From positions 1 to 10,530 of the forward strand of contig DBME01000018.1 in assembly GCA_002298155.1 (NCBI GenBank): DNA of 10,530 nt. The letters are read 5' to 3'. This DNA is from Holophagaceae bacterium UBA706. GTDB lineage: Bacteria; Acidobacteriota; Holophagae; Holophagales; Holophagaceae. The notes under the pieces are model-generated. The model was given only the letters and a program-made list of their open reading frames with translations, did no database searches and had not been told where the DNA came from. Shown piece after piece: positions 1 to 4,749 of the stretch. The position numbers and the translations under genes were made by a program. Position 1 is the first letter of the stretch. Every line of letters begins with the position of its first letter.

Positions 1-1978
1 TCTGGACGCCGATGAAGCGCTGCCAGGCCTTGGTGCCCGAGCTGTAGGCCGAGACCGGGATATCGGCGGCGGTGTGCACCGCCTGGCCCTCGCCATTGAG
101 CTGGCCCCGGACGAAGAACCCGTCGCGGTCGATGGCGCGCAGTTCGGGGATGGTGGCATAACCCTTGGCCCCGAGGATGCCGCCGGCGCCCTTGAAGGGG
201 CTGGGCAGGAGGCTGTCGATCACCGGGGTCGGCTTGGAGAGCCAGGATTCGTAGCGGTCGCTGTTGGCGCCGAAGCCCACCAGGACCTTGTGGTCGATGT
301 CCATGGTGGCGGGGTAGCCGTCGCCCAGGATCCGATAGCTCGGGAAGCCCGCGAGGTCATAGGTCCCCACCGCGTTCTGGCGGGCCGGAACGGTGGAGGG
401 ATCCAGGGCGGCGTTGTCGGGGGGCAGGTTCCTCAGCGCGGCGGCGCCGCCGTCCAGGGAGAGGGCGCCGATGAGGCTGAAGCCGGAACACTCGTGGTCG
501 GCCAGCACCAGGACCGTGGTATCCCCGAGGCGGTCGGCCCATTTCCGGGCGACGCCCACGGCGCGGTCGAATTCCAGGGTCTCCCCGATGGCGCGGTCGG
601 CGTCCATGAGGTGGGACTGCTTGTCGATGTGCGCGCCCTCGATCATCAGCACGAAGCCTTCCCTCCGCCGGGAGAGGACCCGGAACGCGGCGTCGGCCAT
701 CTCGTCGAGCATGGGCTGGTCGGGGGCCAGGTAGTCGTCCACCGCGAAGCTGGAGGCCCCGTCGGGCAGCAGGCCGCGGCGCTTGGCGATCTTGTCCAGG
801 GCGACGTTCATGTTCCCGTAGCCGAACAGGCCCAGCAGCTTGTCCGGGGCGTGGCCGCCCACCAGCGCCTGCAGCTCCGTGTTCGTGGCGGCGTAGGCGA
901 AACCGGCGCCCTTGAAGTCCGCGACCAGGTCGCGGTTTGCGGAGCCCTGTCCCGCCGGTGTTCCGGGCAGGTTCCACCCGGCGATGAGGTCCGCCGGCAG
1001 CCCCGCGTAGCCCGTGGCGGCGGTGCGGCTGGAGTAGAGGGTGGTGGAGGGGAGGAACCAGCGCCGCCCCCCGCCCATGAGGACGCTCAGGCCCGTGCCG
1101 TAGGCGCGGGTGCCGGAGGCGTCGCTCTCGTCGAGGTACTGGTCGACCACCCCGGTGCCGTTGTTGCGGTTGGCGGTGTGCACGGCATTGGCCGCGGGGG
1201 TGGCGTCCTCCACGTCCGCGGTGCTGACGAGGCCCAGGGCGGTGCCCTTCACGCGATGCAAGTACTCCGCGAGGTATTCCACCCGCGGCGCGTAGAAGGG
1301 GTTGGTAACATGGGCGGGATAGACGCCTTCCTGGCTGTTGAAGAAGTGGTTGCCGGTGGTGTAGCAGGCCATTCCCGGGGCGGAGTCCGTGATGATGCTG
1401 TTGAGCGAATGGGTGCTCACCAGCCCCGTGCCCGGGAACTGGTCCATCTCCAGGCGTCCGTTGGGATTGCCCGCCGACACGCCGTAGCGGACGATGCGGG
1501 CAGCGGTGCGGTGGGCGATGCCCATGCCGTCGCCCAGCATGATCACGATGTTCCTGGTGAGGCGATGACCTCGTCCCCGGTCGAAGGGATCGACGACCTG
1601 CACCCTCGACGTGACGGTGGACGTGCCGTTGCCGTCCGTGAGTTCCGCGGCGAGGGTGTGCCATCCCGGACTCGCCAGGGAGGTGCCGCGCAGGTTGAAG
1701 CCCGCCCACCCGGCGGCCGAGATGCCGTCGGTGGTGATGGTGCCCTGGGCCCCGGAGGTGAACTTGACCAGGTGGCCGTCCACCCAGAGCCGTGCCGTGA
1801 AGGGCCCGGTTCCCTGGCCTTCCACGCGGATGTCGAAGCGCTGCTGCGACAGGAAGCGGGCCCCATCGGGCGGCATGAGGGCGAGGTTGGCGGGGGCCGC
1901 GGACGCGAGGGTCGCGGCGGACGCAAGGAGGCTGGCCAGCAGGGCCGAAGCCCCGCGGGTCATGGTTGTGCAGGTCAT
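1..1978 (-). CDS. phoA: Alkaline phosphatase, PhoA family, secreted (3' end beyond window)
   Basis: Hydrolyses phosphate monoesters in the periplasm or outside the cell. The visible 659 codons start at an ATG preceded by GGAGG seven bases upstream; a second ATG lies 15 bases downstream. Residues 1-28 form a Sec signal peptide. Residues about 31-140 are an extra, probably Ig-like beta domain absent from E. coli PhoA. The catalytic domain keeps the E. coli active-site set: D150 in LGDGMG (D51), nucleophile S199 in TDSAPG (S102), D258 and T260 in EDATPAA (D153, T155), R271 (R166), E447, D452 and H456 in EGAHIDKQSH (E322, D327, H331), D494-H495 (D369-H370) and H635 in HTAADIPV (H412). The D-K-Q-x-H form matches E. 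coli. The H495-H635 spacing is about 98 residues longer than in E. coli. It is the second gene of an operon, 28 bp after its neighbour. No Pho box was seen. The residue assignments were made by eye against remembered E. coli PhoA. Confidence 0.95.
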   Translation of the reverse strand, partial: MTCTTMTRGASALLASLLASAATLASAAPANLALMPPDGARFLSQQRFDIRVEGQGTGPFTARLWVDGHLVKFTSGAQGTITTDGISAAGWAGFNLRGTSLASPGWHTLAAELTDGNGTSTVTSRVQVVDPFDRGRGHRLTRNIVIMLGDGMGIAHRTAARIVRYGVSAGNPNGRLEMDQFPGTGLVSTHSLNSIITDSAPGMACYTTGNHFFNSQEGVYPAHVTNPFYAPRVEYLAEYLHRVKGTALGLVSTADVEDATPAANAVHTANRNNGTGVVDQYLDESDASGTRAYGTGLSVLMGGGRRWFLPSTTLYSSRTAATGYAGLPADLIAGWNLPGTPAGQGSANRDLVADFKGAGFAYAATNTELQALVGGHAPDKLLGLFGYGNMNVALDKIAKRRGLLPDGASSFAVDDYLAPDQPMLDEMADAAFRVLSRRREGFVLMIEGAHIDKQSHLMDADRAIGETLEFDRAVGVARKWADRLGDTTVLVLADHECSGFSLIGALSLDGGAAALRNLPPDNAALDPSTVPARQNAVGTYDLAGFPSYRILGDGYPATMDIDHKVLVGFGANSDRYESWLSKPTPVIDSLLPSPFKGAGGILGAKGYATIPELRAIDRDGFFVRGQLNGEGQAVHTAADIPVSAYSSGTKAWQRFIGVQ

Positions 1979-2006
1979 GGAGGTTCCTCCGGATGGGGGA
2001 GAGTCG

Positions 2007-2570
2007 TTACCGCTTCGGCACCGCGCCGAGCAGATCCTGGGGCTGGTCGAGAAGGAGGCGGATGTGGGTCACGCGGCCGTCGTCCTCCTCGTGGTAGCCC
2101 ACGTCCAGGAGGCCCGTGACCTCCAGGGCGCGCGGCGACCAGGGGATGTCCCGGCCCGCCGAGGAGCGGACCCGGACGAACACGGCCTCGGGAGGCAGGT
2201 CGGCGGTGCCGCCGCCCTCCTCGTCACAGGAGACGGGCCGCGGCGTCAGGTAGAACCCGCCCTTGGGGGCGGCCTCCATCTTGGCCATGAACCCCACGAG
2301 CTTCACGCGCTGGCCGATCAGCGCCAGCAGGCTAGCCGATGGCTTCAGCCCCGAACCGGAGACCTCGAAGAACGCCTTGAAGTCGAGGTCCTGGACCTTG
2401 GGCTGGCGGGATGCCGCGGGCCTGCGGCTGTCCTTGCCCCATGCGGCGACGCCCGCCGACAGTATGATGGCGAGCACCAGGGGCGTCCGCCACGGGCGTG
2501 CGGGACGGCCTGCGAAGCGGTCCTCCTGCATGGACACGCGGATGTCGGGTCGGGATTTCGCGTCGGTCAT
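2007..2570 (-). CDS. Membrane-anchored OB-fold-like protein, possibly DUF3299-related
   Basis: A 187-residue protein of unknown function. A short cytoplasmic N-terminus (about residues 1-28) is followed by one hydrophobic segment (about 30-44), which is a membrane anchor or uncleaved signal, and then by a globular domain at about 60-187. That domain has short beta-strand blocks (IGQRVKLVGFM, GGFYLTPRPVSC, AVFVRVR, ALEVTGLLDVG, RVTHIRLLLD) and a single conserved-looking cysteine, C115. The order 'L-G-x-x-V-K-x-x-G-F-M ... C ... V-x-V-x-G-x-L' resembles DUF3299, an OB-fold-like periplasmic family; this is recognition by pattern, not by search. The start is supported by AGAGG five bases upstream and a promoter ending about 17 bases before it. 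It is the first gene of the operon with the phosphatase, so it may have a periplasmic role linked to that enzyme (inference). Confidence 0.8.
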   Translation of the reverse strand: MTDAKSRPDIRVSMQEDRFAGRPARPWRTPLVLAIILSAGVAAWGKDSRRPAASRQPKVQDLDFKAFFEVSGSGLKPSASLLALIGQRVKLVGFMAKMEAAPKGGFYLTPRPVSCDEEGGGTADLPPEAVFVRVRSSAGRDIPWSPRALEVTGLLDVGYHEEDDGRVTHIRLLLDQPQDLLGAVPKR

Positions 2571-2587
2571 GATTGCCTCTGAGCGAG

Positions 2588-2616
2588 ATTAGTAGGCAAC
2601 CGCCGAGCGCTGTCAA
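2588..2616 (-). promoter_or_regulatory. Sigma70-type promoter of the DUF3299-like/phosphatase operon
   Basis: Read on the minus strand, TTGACA (2616-2611) is followed by a 17-base spacer and ACTAAT (2593-2588). The -35 box is perfect and the -10 box matches at 4 of 6 positions. Transcription would start near 2581, giving a leader of only about ten bases that holds the AGAGG ribosome-binding site. The region is an AT-richer dip in GC-rich DNA. No Pho-box direct repeats were seen, so phosphate control is not visible here. Confidence 0.6.
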
Positions 2617-2647
2617 CGCAGGCCCCGACTGGCGTTCCATGGGTTAA

Positions 2648-2746
2648 AACCGCTGCGGGCGACCGTAACTGAACTCTCCGCAGCGGGTTCTCTGCGGGCT
2701 GTTCAGCGTCCCTCCACGCTTGGTAATGACAACTTCACGGAGAGTT
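2648..2746 (-). other. Multi-hairpin intergenic element with mutually exclusive stems
   Basis: Three perfect or near-perfect inverted repeats interlock. CCGCTGCGG (2650-2658) pairs with CCGCAGCGG (2678-2686). AACTCTCCG (2672-2680) pairs with CGGAGAGTT (2738-2746). CCGCAG (2678-2683) can also pair with CTGCGG (2692-2697). A fourth, smaller hairpin, AGCGT/ACGCT, lies inside the long-range pair. On the minus strand the 2686-2650 stem is followed by TTTT, as in an intrinsic terminator, and it competes with the 2746/2672 stem for bases 2678-2680. This could be a terminator for read-through from the ferritin gene, a regulatory RNA, or a copy of a dispersed intergenic repeat. No known riboswitch consensus was recognised. 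Confidence 0.45.
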
Positions 2747-2814
2747 TCCCGGCCCGTCACCGGTCCTGCGCGTGGCACGCGCACCCCGTAAGGCGTGGGT
2801 TCCCGGGCATGGCT

Positions 2815-2842
2815 GCGCCGGGGCGGGACCCGCTCCCGGCGC
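2815..2842 (-). terminator. GC-rich terminator-like hairpin after ferritin
   Basis: GCGCCGGG (2815-2822) and CCCGGCGC (2835-2842) form an 8-bp stem. A further GCG/CGC inner stem leaves a five-base loop and one bulged base. It begins about ten bases after the ferritin stop codon. There is no T-run after it on the minus strand, so it may act as an RNA 3'-end stabiliser or need Rho rather than be a classical intrinsic terminator. Confidence 0.5.
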
Positions 2843-2852
2843 TGGCCCAGTC

Positions 2853-3347
2853 CTACTTCGCGGCGCGCTTGCCCATGCGGGAGTCCAGGTACCAGATGCC
2901 CCCGCCCTGGTCGCCCACGGCGCGCAGGTGATCGACGATCTGGCCGACGTTGGATTCCTCCTCCACCTGTTCCGTCACGTACCACTGCAGCGTGATCTCG
3001 CTCGCGTAGTCCTTCTCGGTGCGCGCCAGCGCGAACAGCGCGTTGATCTTCTCCGTGATGCCCTTCTCATGGGCCAGGATCATCTCGAACACCTGGATCA
3101 CCCCGCCGAATTCGGTGGGCGGCGCCGCGATGGGCTTCAGGTCCAGCTTGCCGCTGCGGTCCAGCAGGAAGTCGATGAGCTTCATGGCGTGGGCGGTCTC
3201 CTCCCCGGCCTGGATCCGGAGCCAATGGGCGAAGCCCTTGAAGCTCATGCCGTCGCAGTGGGCGCTCATGGCCAGGTAGAGCTGGGCGGAATACTGCTCC
3301 AGGTTGATCTGGGTGTTGAGGGCGTCCTGCATTTTCTTGTTGATCAT
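2853..3347 (-). CDS. ftnA: Bacterial non-haem ferritin (FtnA type)
   Basis: Iron-storage protein that assembles as a 24-mer shell, oxidises Fe(II) at a di-iron ferroxidase centre and stores a ferric mineral in the cytoplasm. The 164-residue length is typical. All ferroxidase residues sit at E. coli FtnA numbering: E17, E50 and H53 in GEETAHAMK, E94, Q127 and E130, with Y24 also present; E49, E126 and E129 could serve a third iron site. The absence of a haem-ligating Met in the usual bacterioferritin context favours ferritin over bacterioferritin. The start is the ATG at 3347, preceded by GGAGG with good spacing. The frame stays open for 25 codons upstream but lacks a signal, and family alignments start at MINKKM. 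It is divergent from the cytochrome c peroxidase gene, and the shared intergenic region carries a Fur-like palindrome. A strong hairpin follows the stop codon. Confidence 0.96.
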   Translation of the reverse strand: MINKKMQDALNTQINLEQYSAQLYLAMSAHCDGMSFKGFAHWLRIQAGEETAHAMKLIDFLLDRSGKLDLKPIAAPPTEFGGVIQVFEMILAHEKGITEKINALFALARTEKDYASEITLQWYVTEQVEEESNVGQIVDHLRAVGDQGGGIWYLDSRMGKRAAK

Positions 3348-3382
3348 GGGCTGCCTCCGGAGTCTTGCCATCATACTCGTCC

Positions 3383-3402
3383 GCGAAGGCTTGCGCCTTC
3401 GC
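3383..3402 (-). promoter_or_regulatory. Perfect 8-bp stem-loop with GCAA tetraloop in the ferritin leader
   Basis: GCGAAGGC (3383-3390) and GCCTTCGC (3395-3402) are exact inverted repeats. Read as minus-strand RNA, the loop is GCAA, a GNRA tetraloop that gives a very stable hairpin. It lies 36 bases upstream of the ferritin start and downstream of the Fur-like site, so it should be in the ferritin 5' untranslated region. It does not cover the ribosome-binding site. It could stabilise the mRNA or bind a protein; function not known. Confidence 0.5.
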
Positions 3403-3415
3403 CACAAAAGAGACC

Positions 3416-3444
3416 TTGACATCGTTCGTCCGCTTAATGAGAAT
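3416..3444 (+). promoter_or_regulatory. Promoter of the cytochrome c peroxidase gene
   Basis: TTGACA (3416-3421) is followed by a 17-base spacer and GAGAAT (3439-3444), which matches TATAAT at 4 of 6 positions. Transcription would start near 3451, about 77 bases before the peroxidase ATG. The -10 box lies inside the Fur-like palindrome, so a bound repressor would block RNA polymerase directly. Confidence 0.6.
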
Positions 3445-3458
3445 AAGACTCGTTCTCA
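3438..3458. promoter_or_regulatory. Fur-family operator (Fur box-like palindrome)
   Basis: A 21-bp site with perfect outer arms, TGAGAA (3438-3443) and TTCTCA (3453-3458), in a locally AT-rich stretch. Aligned by eye with the 21-bp overlapping Fur consensus (two 7-1-7 motifs around GATAATGATAATCATTATC), 15 of 21 positions agree. It sits between the divergent ferritin and peroxidase genes and overlaps the peroxidase -10 box, so it could regulate both. The regulator could be Fur, or a relative such as PerR or Irr; the sequence alone does not decide. Confidence 0.65.
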
Positions 3459-3527
3459 AATTCGCGACGACGGGCCACGGGTCAGGATCCCGCCGCCGTC
3501 GGCATGGGGTCTGCCCCGGGAGGAAGT

Positions 3528-4727
3528 ATGCCTGCACATCGAAATCCGTGGATCCTCCGGGCCGGAGCCGCCGCGGCCCTGGCGTTCCTGGTGGCCTGCG
3601 GGGGTTCGCCGCGCGAGGGAGGCACGCCGGCCACCCTGTCCCCTGCGGCGGCCCTGGGCGACCGGATCTTCCAGGACGCCACCCTCTCGGCGTCGGGGAT
3701 GCAGTCGTGCGCCACCTGCCATTCGCCGGACAATGCCCACGCCCCCGCCAACGCCCTGCCGGCCCAGCTGGGCGGCCCCGCCATGAACATCCAGGGCACG
3801 CGCCAGTCCCCTTCCATCCGGTACCTGGCCACGAACACGCCCTTCCATTTCGAGAAGGACGGCACGCCCAGCGGGGGCTTTTTCTGGGACGGCCGGGCCC
3901 GGTCCCTGGCGGACCAGGCCGGGGGGCCCTTCCTCAACCCGGCGGAGATGGCCATGCCCAGCAAGGCGGCGGTGGCCGCGCGGCTCGCCGCCGCGCCCTA
4001 CGCGGCGGACTTCCGCAAGGTCTACGGCGAGGCGATTTTCACAAACCCCGACCAGGCCTACCTCTGCATGACCCTGGCCCTGCAGGCCTACCAGCAGGAG
4101 GACGCCGGATTCCACGCCTTCACCAGCAAATACGACGCCTTCCTCCGGGGCAGGGCCCGGCTTTCCGCCCAGGAGGCCCGCGGCCTGGCCCTCTTCAACG
4201 ATCCCCTCAAGGGCAACTGCGCGGCCTGCCATCCCTCGGCCCGCGGCGCCGACGGGGCCATGCCGCTGTTCACGGACTTCACCTACGACGTGCTGGGCGT
4301 GCCACGCAACCCCGCCATCCAGGCCAACGCGGACCCCGCCCATTTCGACCTGGGGCTGGCGGCGCGCCCCGCCGGGGACCTGGCGGACCGGGCGGACCTC
4401 TACGGCGCCTTCAAGGTCCCGTCCCTGCGCAACGTCACCCGGCGGAAGGTCTTCTTCCACAACGGCTACTTCACCTCGCTGAGGGATGTCCTCACCTTCT
4501 ACGTGCAGCGCGACACGGACCCCGCCATGTGGTATCCCCTCAACCCGGACGGTTCGGTGGAGAAGTTCGACGACCTGCCCGCGAAGTACCGCAAGAACGT
4601 CAACGTCACCGAGGTCCCCTACAACCGCAAGCCCGGCGAGGCCCCCGCCCTTTCCGACGCGGAGATCGAGGATGTGATGGCGTTCCTCGCCGCCCTGGTA
4701 GATGGGTTCGTGCCGAATGGCGACTGA
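3528..4727 (+). CDS. Di-haem cytochrome c peroxidase, lipid-anchored (CCP/MauG superfamily)
   Basis: Probably reduces hydrogen peroxide to water at the periplasmic face, using electrons from c-type cytochromes. Of 399 residues, the N-terminus (HRNPWILR, then a hydrophobic stretch) ends in a lipobox LVAC with C24, predicting a lipoprotein. Two c-type haem motifs are present, CATCH at 61-65 and CAACH at 231-235, spaced as in bacterial di-haem peroxidases. The C-terminal block with FFHNG (H311) and 'TSLRDVLTFYVQRDT' is typical of the family. The chosen ATG at 3528 has GGAGG four bases upstream; an in-frame ATG at 3504 has no such signal. The promoter and the Fur-like operator lie upstream. Substrate and subfamily (peroxidase versus MauG-like oxidase) cannot be fixed from sequence; peroxidase is favoured by the divergent ferritin partner. 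It converges on the lipoprotein gene 22 bp downstream. Confidence 0.92.
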   Translation: MPAHRNPWILRAGAAAALAFLVACGGSPREGGTPATLSPAAALGDRIFQDATLSASGMQSCATCHSPDNAHAPANALPAQLGGPAMNIQGTRQSPSIRYLATNTPFHFEKDGTPSGGFFWDGRARSLADQAGGPFLNPAEMAMPSKAAVAARLAAAPYAADFRKVYGEAIFTNPDQAYLCMTLALQAYQQEDAGFHAFTSKYDAFLRGRARLSAQEARGLALFNDPLKGNCAACHPSARGADGAMPLFTDFTYDVLGVPRNPAIQANADPAHFDLGLAARPAGDLADRADLYGAFKVPSLRNVTRRKVFFHNGYFTSLRDVLTFYVQRDTDPAMWYPLNPDGSVEKFDDLPAKYRKNVNVTEVPYNRKPGEAPALSDAEIEDVMAFLAALVDGFVPNGD

Positions 4728-4734
4728 CGGCGCC

Positions 4735-4749
4735 CCTTCACGTTGAAGG
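4735..4749. terminator. Small hairpin between convergent genes
   Basis: CCTTCA (4735-4740) and TGAAGG (4744-4749) form a 6-bp stem with a three-base loop in the 22-bp gap between the stops of the peroxidase (plus) and the lipoprotein (minus). CTGAC (4724-4728) and GTCAG (4749-4753) may extend it imperfectly. It is usable from both strands, but no T-run follows on either side, so termination is only suggested by position. Confidence 0.35.

Noticed and set aside
74..2119. A 681-codon open frame on the plus strand over the phosphatase
   Set aside because: It is antisense to a gene with a complete alkaline phosphatase active site. Its translation is a low-complexity Gly/Val/Arg mix typical of GC-rich shadow frames.
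2640..2850. Known riboswitch class in the multi-hairpin element
   Set aside because: Remembered consensus cores for c-di-GMP, glycine, SAM/SAH, THF, ZTP and fluoride riboswitches were not found; only the layout is switch-like.
2644..2985. Possible 113-residue protein in the intergenic region after ferritin
   Set aside because: Its first part is a shadow of ferritin, its tail translates the hairpin element, and there is no start signal.
3348..3422. Longer ferritin start at 3422
   Set aside because: It would add 25 basic residues unlike any ferritin and cover the leader hairpin; the ATG at 3347 has a good GGAGG.
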